43,805 bases of DNA from the NCBI GenBank assembly GCA_009026175.1, contig WBTZ01000024.1, positions 1 to 43,805 of the forward strand. The letters are read 5' to 3'. The first letter of the stretch is position 1, and every line of letters starts with the position of its first letter. The notes beneath the pieces were generated by a model, which was given only the letters and a program-made list of their open reading frames with translations, was not told the origin of the DNA and made no database searches. This document shows, one piece after another, positions 1-8,093 of this stretch. This DNA comes from Zoogloea sp. (GTDB lineage: Bacteria > Pseudomonadota > Gammaproteobacteria > Burkholderiales > Rhodocyclaceae). A program made the translations under genes and the position numbers.

Positions 1-306
1 CTCAAGGCCCTCTGCGATGCCCTGATGGACAACCCCGCCGACGGCCGCGGCCTGAGCGAGTGGGCCGAGCAGGTGGGCGCCAGCGAGCGCACCCTGGCGC
101 GCCTGTTCCAGTCCGAGCTCGACACCAGCTTCGGCGCCTGGCGCCAGCAGCTGCGCCTGGCCAAGGCGGTGGACGAGATCTCCCGCGGCGTGCCCATGGC
201 CCAGGTCGCCGCGGCGGTGGGCTACGCCAGCCAGGCCGCCTTCTCGGCGATGTTCGCCAAGGCCCTCGGCGTCCCTCCCAGCCGCTTCACCGGCCCGCCC
301 GGCTAG
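1..306 (+). CDS. AraC-family transcriptional regulator, C-terminal part (5' truncated by window)
   Basis: The frame is open from the first base and ends at 306, giving the last 101 residues. The fragment holds the double helix-turn-helix of the AraC/XylS family. The first helix pair lies around 'LSEWAEQVGASERTLARLF', and the second around 'MAQVAAAVGYASQAAFSAMF' followed by the usual 'GVPPSRF' ending. The effector-binding N-terminus lies outside the window, so the inducer cannot be inferred. It is 51 bp upstream of and co-directional with the HpaB/AbfD-like gene, so it may be a regulator of that gene or sit in the same transcript. The family call is firm; the specific role is unknown. Confidence 0.88.
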   Translation, partial: LKALCDALMDNPADGRGLSEWAEQVGASERTLARLFQSELDTSFGAWRQQLRLAKAVDEISRGVPMAQVAAAVGYASQAAFSAMFAKALGVPPSRFTGPPG

Positions 307-357
307 CCTCACCACGCCACCCGCCGTTCTGCCCGATACCAACAAGGAGGAGACACC

Positions 358-1953
358 ATGAACGCCAGCGCCAGCACCGCCCACCTGATGACCGGCCAGG
401 ACTACCGGGAATCCCTCCGCCGCAGCAAACCCACCGTGTACGTGGACGGCCGGCTCGTCGAATCGGTGGCGGACGAGCCAACCCTGCAGCCCGGCATCAA
501 CGCCCTGGCGGTGAGCTACGACTTCGCCCACGACCCGGCCCGCGCCCCGCTGATGACGGCCCTCCAGTCCAGCAGCGGCAAGCGGGTCAACCGCATGCTG
601 CACATCAACGAGTCCGCCGGCGACCTCCTCAACAAGCTGGAGGCGGTGCGCATCCTGTGTCAGGAGACCGGCTGCGCCCAGCGCTACCTGGCCCACGATG
701 CCCTCAACGGCATCGGCCAGGCCGTGGCCAGGCTCGACGATGCCCGCGGCAGCACCGAAGCGCGTGCCCGCTTCGCCGCCTACCTGCAGCACGTGCAGGA
801 CGCCGACCTGAGCCTCGGCATCGCCATGACCGACGCCAAGGGCGAGCGCAGCAAACGCCCCGCCCAGCAGGCCAACCCGGACGTGTACGTGCACATCGTC
901 GAGCGCAACGCGAAGGGCATCGTCATCACCGGCACCAAGGCCATCGTCACGGGTGCGCCCTACGTCCATGAGTTTCTGGTCATGCCGTCACGCAACATGC
1001 AGGCCGCCGACGCCGACTTCGCCCTGTGCTGCGCGGTGCCGGTGGACGCGCCGGGCATCACCATCGTATCGCGCCCGGCCGGCCGCCCCGGCGAGAAGCC
1101 CGAACACGGCGCCCCGCTGTTCTCCCGCCGCTACGGCCAGGCCACCGGAGTGGTGATCTTCGACAAGGTCTTCGTGCCCTGGGAGCGGGTCTTCCTGGCC
1201 GGTGAATGGGCGTTCTCCGGCGACGTGACCTACAACTACGCCACCCACCACCGCCACAGCTGCATCGGCGCCCGCGCCGGCTTCGGCGACCTGCTGATCG
1301 GCGCCGGCGCGCTGATGTGCGAAGCCAACGGCCTGGACCCGGACCACAAGGCCAACCTGCGCGACCCGATGGTGGAGCTGATCAAGATCACCGAAGGCTT
1401 CTATGCCTGCGGCGTGGCGGCCAGCGTGTATGGCGCGCGGGACCCCCACTCCGGCAGCTTCATGCCCGAGCCGGTGTTCTCCAACATCGGCAAGCTGCTG
1501 CTGTCCACCCAGATCTACGACATGCACCGGCTCGCCCACGAAGTATCCGGGGGCCTGATCGTCGCCCTGCCCGGCCCCGACGAGGACCACAACCCGGCCA
1601 CCGCCGCCACCCTGGCCGAGGTGCTGCGGGCCAACCCCGACGTGCCTTACGACAAGCGGATCGAAGCGGCCCGCTTCATCGAAGACCTGACCGCCTCCTA
1701 CCAGGGCGGCTGGTACTCGCTGATCAGCCTGCACGGCGGCGGCTCGCCCGCGGCGCTGAAGCAGGAGATCTGGCGCAACTACCCGCTGGGCAACAAGGTG
1801 GAGCTGGTAGAGCGCCTGCTGGAGCGCGGCGTGCTGGCCGACCCAGCGCGACCGCTGACCCGCAACAAGCAGCCGGGCCGCTGCTGCGACGCCGGCTGCA
1901 GCCAGCCCGGTCAGCCCATCATGGTGCCGCTGCCGACACCCGGCCGGGACTAG
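358..1953 (+). CDS. 4-hydroxyphenylacetate 3-hydroxylase / 4-hydroxybutyryl-CoA dehydratase-fold flavoprotein
   Basis: This 531-residue protein has the HpaB/AbfD fold, an acyl-CoA-dehydrogenase-like flavoprotein superfamily. It opens with 'MTGQDYRESLRRSKPTVYV' and carries 'HDALNGI' near residue 113, 'AMTDAKGERSKRP' near 156 and 'VFDNVFVPWERVFL'-like sequence near 268-280. It aligns along its length with AbfD-type 4-hydroxybutyryl-CoA dehydratases. From memory of AbfD, the [4Fe-4S] ligands are three Cys and one His. Here C106 and H298 match, but the other two Cys positions are Y110 and A305, so a dehydratase cluster is unlikely. It may be an isomerase, a flavin monooxygenase or an uncharacterised activity. 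The C-terminal tail is unusually Cys-rich (C509, C510, C514). A strong AAGGAGG ribosome-binding site precedes the ATG. The gene ends 14 bp from the convergent acyl-CoA dehydrogenase gene. Confidence 0.8.
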   Translation: MNASASTAHLMTGQDYRESLRRSKPTVYVDGRLVESVADEPTLQPGINALAVSYDFAHDPARAPLMTALQSSSGKRVNRMLHINESAGDLLNKLEAVRILCQETGCAQRYLAHDALNGIGQAVARLDDARGSTEARARFAAYLQHVQDADLSLGIAMTDAKGERSKRPAQQANPDVYVHIVERNAKGIVITGTKAIVTGAPYVHEFLVMPSRNMQAADADFALCCAVPVDAPGITIVSRPAGRPGEKPEHGAPLFSRRYGQATGVVIFDKVFVPWERVFLAGEWAFSGDVTYNYATHHRHSCIGARAGFGDLLIGAGALMCEANGLDPDHKANLRDPMVELIKITEGFYACGVAASVYGARDPHSGSFMPEPVFSNIGKLLLSTQIYDMHRLAHEVSGGLIVALPGPDEDHNPATAATLAEVLRANPDVPYDKRIEAARFIEDLTASYQGGWYSLISLHGGGSPAALKQEIWRNYPLGNKVELVERLLERGVLADPARPLTRNKQPGRCCDAGCSQPGQPIMVPLPTPGRD

Positions 1954-1967
1954 CGGGCAGCGTCACC

Positions 1968-3683
1968 TCAGCCCGACACCCGGGCCCGGTCGACGATGCG
2001 GTCGGCCCGGGCCTGGGTGATGACGCCGCCCCCCAGGGAACCGAACATCACGCCCCAGTGGTTTCCCTGCCCCCCCAGGCGGCTCGCCATGAAGGCCTCC
2101 ACCACGTCGGGCGTGGCGTGGCGCAGCAGCTCGGCCCCCTGCACCGCGCGGGCGATCGCCTCGTTGGCGGCACGGGCCAGGAATTCTTCCCCGCGCAACT
2201 GATCGAGCAGCGGGCCGAGGGCCTGCAGGTGGGCATCGAAGCGGCTGTCCAGCCCGCGCACGCCAGCCAGGTCCGCCAGCAGGGCCTCGCGGCAGGCCTC
2301 GTCCTTGAGCATGGCCCGCCGCACATCCATGCACATCATGTTGGCGCTGCCTTCCCACACGCTGTTGAGCGGCGACTCGCGGAAGATCCGGGCCATCGGG
2401 TTCTCTTCGATGAAACCATTGCCCCCGTGGCATTGCAGCGCCTCGTTGGCCACCGCCGGGGCGCGGGAACAGTTGAAGAACTTGGCCATCGGCGTGGTGA
2501 CCCGGGCAAAGGCGCGCTCCCGCGGGTCGGTGTCGATGTGATCGGTGGCGCGGGCCACCCGCAGGGCCATCAGGGTGCAGGCCTCCACCTCCACCGCCAT
2601 GTCGGCGAGCACATTGGCCATCATCGGCCGCCGTGCCAGGCTGGAGCCGAAGCCATCGCGGGTGCAGGCGTGGTTGAGGGCGAGGGTCAGCGACTGGCGC
2701 ATCAGGCCCGCCGAGCCCACCGCGAAATCCAGGCGGGTGAGGTGGGCGTGGGACAGGATCTCGCGGATCCCCGCGCCCTCCGCACCCACCCGGATGGCCA
2801 GGGTGCCGCTGAACTCCACCTCGCTGCTGGCATTCGACTTGTTGCCCGCCTTGTCCTTGAGGCGCTGGATGAAGAAGCGGTTGTGGCTGCCGTCCGGCAG
2901 AGTGCGCGGCAGGAAGAAGCAGGTCACCTCGCCGGCGACCTTGGCCAGGGTGAAGAAGCCGTCGGACTGGGGCACCGAGCAGAACCACTTGTGGCCGGTG
3001 AGCACATACCAGTGGGCGGTGGCGCCATGGTAGTCGGCGGAATGGGAGAAGGCGGCGGTGGTCTGGGTCTCGCGCAGGTCGGAGCCGCCCTGCTTCTCGG
3101 TCATGGCATAGCCGATCACCACCGAAGGTTTGTCGGCCACCTCCCGGCGGCTGAACTCGTACCCGGTACCGACGCATTTCTCGGCCCAGATCCGCAGCGC
3201 CGGCTCCGCCGCGAAACCGGCGTGGGAGGCATAGGCCATGCCGGTCGGGCAGCCCGTCCCGTGCTCCACCTGGTTCCACAGGTAGGACAGCACGGCCCGC
3301 GCAAAGTGGGGCTGGCGTTCGCGGGCGGTCCACGCGAGGGTCGGCACTTCGTGCTGCCAGGCCAGCGCCATCAGCTGATGCCAGGCCGGGTGAAACTCCA
3401 CCCAGTCGATGCGGTTGCCGTAGCGGTCGTGGGTCTTCAGTTCGGGCAGATGGCGATTGGCCAGACGGGCCAGCTCCTGCACCGCCTCGTCGCCGGCCAG
3501 CCGGCCGAGGGCCGAGCAGCGCGCGGCCGCCCAAGGCGCTTCGCGGGCCACGGCGGCGGTCAGCACGGCATCGCCGTCGAAGGCGTTGAAGCCGCTGGCC
3601 GGCGCCGCCTGGTTGCGGACCAGGTGGGTGGCATAGCGGTCCGGCGTGGCGGCGAGCTGCGATGTTTCGGACGGTGCGTTCAT
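1968..3683 (-). CDS. AidB-like acyl-CoA dehydrogenase
   Basis: This 571-residue flavoprotein belongs to the AidB / isovaleryl-CoA-dehydrogenase-like branch of acyl-CoA dehydrogenases. Characteristic stretches are 'GYAMTEKQGGSDLRETQT' (FAD/substrate loop), 'LTGHKWFCSVPQSDGF', 'QCHGGNGFIEENPMARIFR' and 'SVWEGSANMMCMDVRRAM', the last being typical of AidB homologues. Length fits AidB (about 540-560) better than short-chain dehydrogenases (about 380). The start at 3683 was chosen because a good AGGAGGAG site lies just upstream; the frame stays open further but without a ribosome-binding site. It lies 76 bp downstream of the TetR gene on the same strand and is probably its target. Substrate is unknown. 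It could oxidise a CoA ester or, as for E. coli AidB, have a protective role. Confidence 0.9.
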   Translation of the reverse strand: MNAPSETSQLAATPDRYATHLVRNQAAPASGFNAFDGDAVLTAAVAREAPWAAARCSALGRLAGDEAVQELARLANRHLPELKTHDRYGNRIDWVEFHPAWHQLMALAWQHEVPTLAWTARERQPHFARAVLSYLWNQVEHGTGCPTGMAYASHAGFAAEPALRIWAEKCVGTGYEFSRREVADKPSVVIGYAMTEKQGGSDLRETQTTAAFSHSADYHGATAHWYVLTGHKWFCSVPQSDGFFTLAKVAGEVTCFFLPRTLPDGSHNRFFIQRLKDKAGNKSNASSEVEFSGTLAIRVGAEGAGIREILSHAHLTRLDFAVGSAGLMRQSLTLALNHACTRDGFGSSLARRPMMANVLADMAVEVEACTLMALRVARATDHIDTDPRERAFARVTTPMAKFFNCSRAPAVANEALQCHGGNGFIEENPMARIFRESPLNSVWEGSANMMCMDVRRAMLKDEACREALLADLAGVRGLDSRFDAHLQALGPLLDQLRGEEFLARAANEAIARAVQGAELLRHATPDVVEAFMASRLGGQGNHWGVMFGSLGGGVITQARADRIVDRARVSG

Positions 3684-3759
3684 GGAAGTCTCCTCCTGCG
3701 GCCTGTGACCGGCCTTGTCGTGGGTGGAACACGGGCTCCGGCAGCCGCTCGGCAGGCCT

Positions 3760-4404
3760 TCAGCCCAGGGTCGGGAATACGGCCACCGCCGCGCAACACA
3801 CCTCGGCGATCTGGCCGGCCAGGACGCGCACGGCCTCGCCACCGTCGCCACTGCCGGCGAAATCGGCGTTGAGGGGGGACAGGGGCCCGATCAGGCCTTC
3901 CATGAAGCCCCCCACGATCACCGTGGCGGCGATGCTGGGATCGATGCCGGCGCGGAACTCACCACGGGCCTGGCCGTCCCGGACGATGCGCATGATCTGC
4001 TCGCTGATGGCATGCCGGTAGGTCAGGCGGGCCTCGTCGATCTCCCGCTCGCAAGGCTCGGCGATCAGCGCATAGGCCAGCCGCCGGTTGCGCATGGCCC
4101 GCACCACGAAGGTGGTCACCGCGGCGTTCAGGCGCTGCGCCGGCGTGCCTTCTCCCTCGGCGATGGCCTCGATCACGTCCACCTCCCGCTGCGACACGGT
4201 GGACAGCACCTCAACGAACAGATCGGCCTTGGAGGGGAAGTAGCGATACACCGAGCCGGTGGCCAGGCCGGCGGCGGCGGCCACATGGCTGACCTGCGCC
4301 TCCGGCCAGCCCCCCTCGGCCACCAGGGCGCGGGCGGCGGCCAGGATGCGCTTGCGGTTGTCGGCCAGGCGGGCTTCGACGGTATGGGTCTTGCGATAGG
4401 CCAT
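3760..4404 (-). CDS. TetR-family transcriptional regulator
   Basis: The 214-residue protein has an N-terminal TetR DNA-binding domain: 'NRKRILAAARALVAEGGW', then the recognition region 'VAAAAGLATGSVYRYFPSKADLF' at about residues 41-63. The C-terminal ligand domain (about 75-205) is Ala/Ile-rich and resembles regulators of acyl-CoA metabolism, although this does not identify a ligand. The start codon overlaps the first base of a 49-bp nested palindrome at 4404-4452, so autorepression is likely. The acyl-CoA dehydrogenase gene follows on the same strand 76 bp downstream and is the obvious co-regulated gene. The only good start lies immediately at the operator; no strong Shine-Dalgarno sequence is visible. 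Confidence 0.92.
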   Translation of the reverse strand: MAYRKTHTVEARLADNRKRILAAARALVAEGGWPEAQVSHVAAAAGLATGSVYRYFPSKADLFVEVLSTVSQREVDVIEAIAEGEGTPAQRLNAAVTTFVVRAMRNRRLAYALIAEPCEREIDEARLTYRHAISEQIMRIVRDGQARGEFRAGIDPSIAATVIVGGFMEGLIGPLSPLNADFAGSGDGGEAVRVLAGQIAEVCCAAVAVFPTLG

Positions 4405-4452
4405 GAAGAAATGAACTCTTATTCACTCAATGAACAGTAATTCATTTCTTCA
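4404..4452. promoter_or_regulatory. Nested palindromic operator upstream of tetR
   Basis: The outer arms TGAAGAAATGAA (4404-4415) and TTCATTTCTTCA (4441-4452) are perfect 12-bp inverted repeats. Between and overlapping them lie two 14-bp palindromic sites of the form TGAA-N6-TTCA, at 4412-4425 and 4431-4444, offset by 19 bp. The array is symmetric about 4428. This is the arrangement expected for co-operative binding of two TetR dimers, and it reaches the start codon of the divergent-free tetR gene. Binding is inferred. Confidence 0.7.
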
Positions 4453-4549
4453 AGTCCGACAACACTCCGCCGCAGGAGCTGCGCGGACACGCGCCGGAGC
4501 GCCGTACCGGGAGCCCGGCCGATGCTCCTGGTGCCGCGCTCCGCCAGGC

Positions 4550-5986
4550 TCAGGACGCAGGCAGCTCGAGCACCGCCTCCAACCCACCAGCCGGCCCCCG
4601 CCGGAGCTCCAGGCTGCCACCATAGAGGCCAGCCAGCTCGTGGACGATGGCCAGCCCCAGCCCGGAGCCGGGCACCGATTCATCGAGGCGGGCGCCTCGG
4701 GCGAGCACCTCGGTCAAGCGGGCGTCGGCAATCCCCGGCCCGTCGTCCTCGATGCGCACCCACAGGCGCGCTGGCCGCTCCTCCTGCCCATTCCGCGTGA
4801 CACGCACCGCAACCCGGCTGCGCGCCCACTTGCAGGCGTTGTCCAGCAGGTTGCCGAGCATCTCCTGCAGATCCTGCTCCTCCCCCGCGAAGTATGTCAC
4901 CGGGGCGTCCTCCACCCGGATGAGGAGGCCCCGCTCGGCGTGCACCTTCTCCATCACCCGGACCAGCCCCCGCACGCAGGCGAGCACCTCGCTGCGCTGC
5001 CCGGGCAGGCGCCGGGTGGCGGACATCCGCGCCCGCGCCAGGTGCCAGTCCACCTGCCGGCGGGCCAGCGCGACCTGCTCGCCGACCAGGCGGGCAAGTT
5101 CCGCCTCCGGGCCGGGCCGCCCCCTGGCGGCCGCCTGGTCGAGGACGGCAAGCGGCGTCTTGAGGGCATGGGCCAGGTTGCCTGCCTGGGTACGCGCCCG
5201 CTCGACCACGCAGCGGTTCTGCTCGAGCACCCGGTTGAAGTCGTCCACCAGCGGCTGGATCTCGCTCGGGTAGGGTCCGCCGAGGGTCGCGGCGCGGGCA
5301 TCCTGCAATGCCTGGAGGTCGGCCTGCAGGCGGCGCAGGGGCCGCAGCCCGACCCACAGCTGGGCCACCGCTGCCAGCACCAGCAACACGAAGAGAACGG
5401 CCAGCGAGGCACCGAGCACGTGTCCAAAGCGTTCGACGGCCGCCCAGGTGTCCGTAAGGTCTGCCGCCACCAACAGCCGCCAGCGCGCCTCCGGCTGCTC
5501 GGCCGGGCGCACCGTGCGTTCGAGCAGCAGCAGGTGGCTGTCCCGCGGACCGGCCACCTCGTGGACATGCAGGGCGCCATCCATCAGCACATCGCCCGGC
5601 ACCACCAGCTGGTCATCCCACAGGGAGCGGGAGCGACGCACTGCGGTGTGGCCGCGCCCGTCCGGCGCCACCTCGTCGATCTGCCAGTACAACCCGGAAT
5701 AGGGCTGCTGCCAGCGGGGGTCGGACAAGGCCTGCGGATCGATGGCCGGCCGTCCCTGGGCGTCCGCCCCGAGACGCGCGGTCAGCTGGTCCAGCTGCAG
5801 GCCCAGGCCAGTCTGGAACTGCTGCAGCACGTGCTCGCGGAACAGGCCGTGCAGCACCACGCCGGCCAGGACCAGGGCCACCGCCAGCCCCATCACGGTG
5901 GCGGCAAACAGGCGGAGGCGCAGGGAGCCGGCGCGGCGCGGCGCGCCCCGTGCCTGTCCGGCAGCAGCGGTCCCGGGCGCCGTCAT
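4550..5986 (-). CDS. PhoQ/QseC-like sensor histidine kinase
   Basis: This 478-residue inner-membrane kinase has two membrane segments (about residues 25-47 and 190-212) bracketing a periplasmic sensor of about 140 residues. A short linker, the phosphoacceptor H273 in 'NLAHALKTPLAVL' (the PhoQ-style H box), an N box 'NLLDNACKWA', 'DDGPGI' and 'GSGLGLAIVHEL' follow. The start ATG (5986-5984) overlaps the stop of the response-regulator gene in an ATGA, so the two are translationally coupled. The operon order is PepSY protein, regulator, kinase. The stimulus is not known. The divergent cytochrome genes are the likely regulon, so a redox, haem or nitric-oxide-related cue is plausible but unproven. 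Confidence 0.92.
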   Translation of the reverse strand: MTAPGTAAAGQARGAPRRAGSLRLRLFAATVMGLAVALVLAGVVLHGLFREHVLQQFQTGLGLQLDQLTARLGADAQGRPAIDPQALSDPRWQQPYSGLYWQIDEVAPDGRGHTAVRRSRSLWDDQLVVPGDVLMDGALHVHEVAGPRDSHLLLLERTVRPAEQPEARWRLLVAADLTDTWAAVERFGHVLGASLAVLFVLLVLAAVAQLWVGLRPLRRLQADLQALQDARAATLGGPYPSEIQPLVDDFNRVLEQNRCVVERARTQAGNLAHALKTPLAVLDQAAARGRPGPEAELARLVGEQVALARRQVDWHLARARMSATRRLPGQRSEVLACVRGLVRVMEKVHAERGLLIRVEDAPVTYFAGEEQDLQEMLGNLLDNACKWARSRVAVRVTRNGQEERPARLWVRIEDDGPGIADARLTEVLARGARLDESVPGSGLGLAIVHELAGLYGGSLELRRGPAGGLEAVLELPAS

Positions 5987-6642
5987 CGGGGCCCGAGGCG
6001 GTAGCCCTGGCCCCGCACGGTCTCGATCAGGTCGGCGGCGAGCTTCCTGCGCAGGCGGCCGACGAAGACTTCGATGGTGTTGGAATCCCGGTCGAAATCC
6101 TGGGCATAGATGTGCTCGGTAAGCTCGCTGCGCGAGACCAGCTGCCCGGGGCGATGCATCAGGTATTCGAGAACCTTGTATTCGTGGCTGGTCAGCGTCA
6201 CCGGCGCCCCCCGGAAACTGACCCGGCCGCTGCGGGTGTCCAGCACCAGCTCGCCGCACGTCAGCACCGGCGAGGCCAGGCCGCCGGCGCGGCGGATCAG
6301 CGCCCGCAGGCGGGCCAGCAGCTCCTCGGTATGGAAGGGTTTGGTGAGGTAGTCATCGGCACCGGAATCGATGCCGGTGACCTTCTCGTGCCAGTTGTCG
6401 CGGGCGGTCAGGATCAGCACCGGCATGCTGCGCCCGTCGGCGCGCCAGCGGCGCAGCACGCTCAGGCCGTCGAGCAGGGGCAGGCCCAGGTCCAGCACCA
6501 CTGCGTCGAAAGGCTCGCTGTCGCCGAGGAAGTGGGCGTCCCGCCCGTTGTCGGCCTCATCCACCGCGTAGCCGGCCTCCTCCAGGCTCAGGCGGAGCTG
6601 GGCCCGCAGCACGGGTTCGTCTTCGACCAGCAGGACTCTCAT
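5983..6642 (-). CDS. OmpR/PhoP-family response regulator
   Basis: The 219-residue protein begins 'MRVLLVEDEPVL' with the acidic pocket, has phospho-acceptor D51 ('VVLDLGLPLLDG'), the conserved 'LTARD' and 'DDYLTKPF', and a C-terminal winged helix ('TSHEYKVLEYLMHRPGQLVSRSEL', 'SNTIEVFVGRLRRKL', 'VRGQGYRLG'). The start at 6642 was preferred over an upstream in-frame start because it matches the canonical family N-terminus and overlaps the preceding PepSY stop codon by ATGA. It is coupled to the kinase downstream by a second ATGA overlap. Direct repeats of GTTCAG spaced 11 bp in the intergenic region at 7007-7023 are a plausible binding site. Confidence 0.95.
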   Translation of the reverse strand: MRVLLVEDEPVLRAQLRLSLEEAGYAVDEADNGRDAHFLGDSEPFDAVVLDLGLPLLDGLSVLRRWRADGRSMPVLILTARDNWHEKVTGIDSGADDYLTKPFHTEELLARLRALIRRAGGLASPVLTCGELVLDTRSGRVSFRGAPVTLTSHEYKVLEYLMHRPGQLVSRSELTEHIYAQDFDRDSNTIEVFVGRLRRKLAADLIETVRGQGYRLGPR

Positions 6643-6983
6643 CGGCGCTTCTCCTTCAGCACCGCTGCGGTCTTCGCATCGAGCTTCAGCTTGAGCAGGC
6701 GGCCATCCGCCTGCAGCAACTTGACCTCGTAGATCCACAGCCCGTCGTCACGCTCGAGCTCCACCTCCAGCACCCGGCCCGGATAAGTACGCTCCAGGCG
6801 CGCCAGCACATCGCGCAAGGGCAGGATCTGCCCGGCCTCCACAGCCCGCCGGGCACGCTCGTGATCGTCGTCATCGGCCCGCACCGGGGCCACGGACAAG
6901 GCAGCGATCCCCAGCAATGCCGCCACCAGCAGTGGCAACAAGCGTGACGGGGCAAGCGGGTGGCGCGTGACAGGGATCTTCAT
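6639..6983 (-). CDS. PepSY-domain periplasmic protein
   Basis: This small protein (114 residues) has a Sec-type signal peptide ('LLPLLVAALLGIAALSVAPVRA', cleavage near residue 36). A single PepSY-like domain follows: 'ARRAVEAGQILPLRDVLARL' and 'LEVELERDDGLWIYEVKLLQADGRLLKLKLDAKTAAVL'. PepSY proteins of this size often sit next to OmpR-type two-component systems and b-type cytochromes and are thought to modulate them from the periplasm. Here it is the first gene of the operon. Its stop overlaps the response-regulator start by ATGA. It is divergent from the SHP/dihaem cytochrome genes. The precise function is unknown; an accessory sensor for the kinase is the best guess. Confidence 0.88.
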   Translation of the reverse strand: MKIPVTRHPLAPSRLLPLLVAALLGIAALSVAPVRADDDDHERARRAVEAGQILPLRDVLARLERTYPGRVLEVELERDDGLWIYEVKLLQADGRLLKLKLDAKTAAVLKEKRR

Positions 6984-7002
6984 GCGCCGATTATCCCCTG
7001 CC

Positions 7003-7023
7003 CAGCCTGAACGGAGGCTGAAC
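7003..7023. promoter_or_regulatory. Candidate response-regulator box between divergent operons
   Basis: CTGAAC occurs at 7007-7012 and 7018-7023. On the minus strand this reads GTTCAG-N5-GTTCAG, an 11-bp direct repeat, which is the usual spacing for OmpR/PhoP-type dimers. An overlapping inverted repeat CAGCCT/AGGCTG spans 7003-7020. It lies in the 119-bp gap between the PepSY operon and the cytochrome operon, about 20-40 bp upstream of the PepSY start. Confidence 0.45.
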
Positions 7024-7102
7024 AGCCGCTTCAGCTTTCATACAGGCAGCGCGGCGCAGCATGTGCCCACGCTGACTTCCCGCTCCTTGCGAGCCCCACA
7101 TC

Positions 7103-7513
7103 ATGCTGCTCCGTAGTCGCCTTCTGAAACCTGCCGCCGCCCTGCTCCTGGCTGCAGTGACCAACGCAGCCGCGGCAGCCGAAACCACCGCCGCCGCCCA
7201 GCTTGAGCACTGGAATGCCCAGGCCAGCACACCCGGCCAGGCGGCACGCGGCCAGGCCTTCTTCACCAGCCGGCATGGCGGCGAATGGTCCTGCGCGTCC
7301 TGCCACGGCACGCCGCCCGTCCGCGAAGGCCGGCACGCCACCACCGGCAAATCGATCAGTCCCCTGGCCCCGGCCTTCAACCCGCGCGGCTTCAACGACA
7401 GCGCGCGCAGCGACAAGTGGTTCCGCCGCAACTGCAAGGACGTGCTGAACCGCGAATGCAGCCCCGGTGAAAAGGCCGACGTGCTGGCCTACCTGCTGCA
7501 ACTCAAGCCCTGA
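7103..7513 (+). CDS. SHP-type monohaem cytochrome c (DUF1924)
   Basis: The 136-residue precursor has a Sec signal peptide (about 1-26, ending 'AAAAAE'). A single haem-binding motif CASCH lies at residues 64-68, followed by 'GTPPVREGRHATTGKSISPLAPAFNPRGFND' and 'KWFRRNCKDVLNREC'. This is the sphaeroides haem protein (SHP)/DUF1924 family: a class I cytochrome c whose sixth ligand is an asparagine that dissociates on reduction to let small molecules bind. N110 is the likely ligand, and C111/C119 may form the family disulfide. It is the first gene of a three-gene operon with a dihaem cytochrome and a cytochrome b, the classical SHP context. The likely role is periplasmic electron transfer or binding of O2 or NO; the physiological role of the family is unsettled. 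Confidence 0.88.
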   Translation: MLLRSRLLKPAAALLLAAVTNAAAAAETTAAAQLEHWNAQASTPGQAARGQAFFTSRHGGEWSCASCHGTPPVREGRHATTGKSISPLAPAFNPRGFNDSARSDKWFRRNCKDVLNRECSPGEKADVLAYLLQLKP

Positions 7514-7540
7514 AGCGCCTGCCACCCACCGGAGACCCTC

Positions 7541-8071
7541 ATGCCCCCGATCAAACACACGCATCCCGCCCCCGCCCGTGCCGGCCTGCTCCTGGCCATC
7601 ACCCTCGCCCTTGCCGGCCCGGCTGTCGCAGACGACGACGGCCGCAGCATGCCCCGCCAGGTGCCCAAGGCCTACACCAGCGAATGCGGCAGCTGCCACC
7701 TGGCCTTTCCGCCCGGCGCCCTGCCCGCCGCCTCCTGGAAGCACATCATGGCCGGCCTGGACAAACATTACGGCAGCAATGTCTCCCTGGACGACGCCAC
7801 TACGCGCCAGCTCGACAGCTGGCTGCAGGCCCATGCCGGCACCTGGAAGCGGGTCGGCGAGACGCCTGCGCAGGATCGGATCACCCGCTCGGCCTGGTTC
7901 CAGCGCAAGCACCGCCAGGTCCGCGACGCGGTGTGGGCCCACGCCAGCGTGAAGAGCCCCGCCAACTGCGGCGCCTGCCACCCGGGGGCCGAGCGCGGCG
8001 ACTTCGACGATGACCACCTGAAGATCCCGCCCGGCCTGCCCCTGCACCTGCGCTGGGCGTGGTTCGACTGA
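7541..8071 (+). CDS. Dihaem cytochrome c (DHC family)
   Basis: This 176-residue periplasmic protein has a signal peptide ending near 'GPAVADD' and two haem c motifs, CGSCH (49-53) and CGACH (143-147). The N-terminal half contains 'FPPGALPAASWKHIMAGLDKHYG', typical of the dihaem cytochromes that partner SHP. The C-terminal 'PGAERGDFDDDHLKIP' follows the second haem. It is co-transcribed 27 bp after the SHP gene and 22 bp before the cytochrome b gene, with a GGAGA ribosome-binding site. It probably relays electrons between the membrane cytochrome b and SHP. Confidence 0.9.
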   Translation: MPPIKHTHPAPARAGLLLAITLALAGPAVADDDGRSMPRQVPKAYTSECGSCHLAFPPGALPAASWKHIMAGLDKHYGSNVSLDDATTRQLDSWLQAHAGTWKRVGETPAQDRITRSAWFQRKHRQVRDAVWAHASVKSPANCGACHPGAERGDFDDDHLKIPPGLPLHLRWAWFD

Positions 8072-8093
8072 CAGCACCACCGGAGAACCCGCC

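Noticed and set aside
1206-3872. An 888-codon plus-strand open frame across the flavoenzyme and acyl-CoA dehydrogenase genes.
   Set aside because: Low-complexity composition, no ribosome-binding site, and both genes beneath it are full-length family members.
4430-6004. A long plus-strand open frame opposite the PhoQ-like kinase.
   Set aside because: It is a GC-skew shadow: His/Arg/Gly/Gln-rich composition with no domain, while the minus strand encodes an intact kinase with all motifs.
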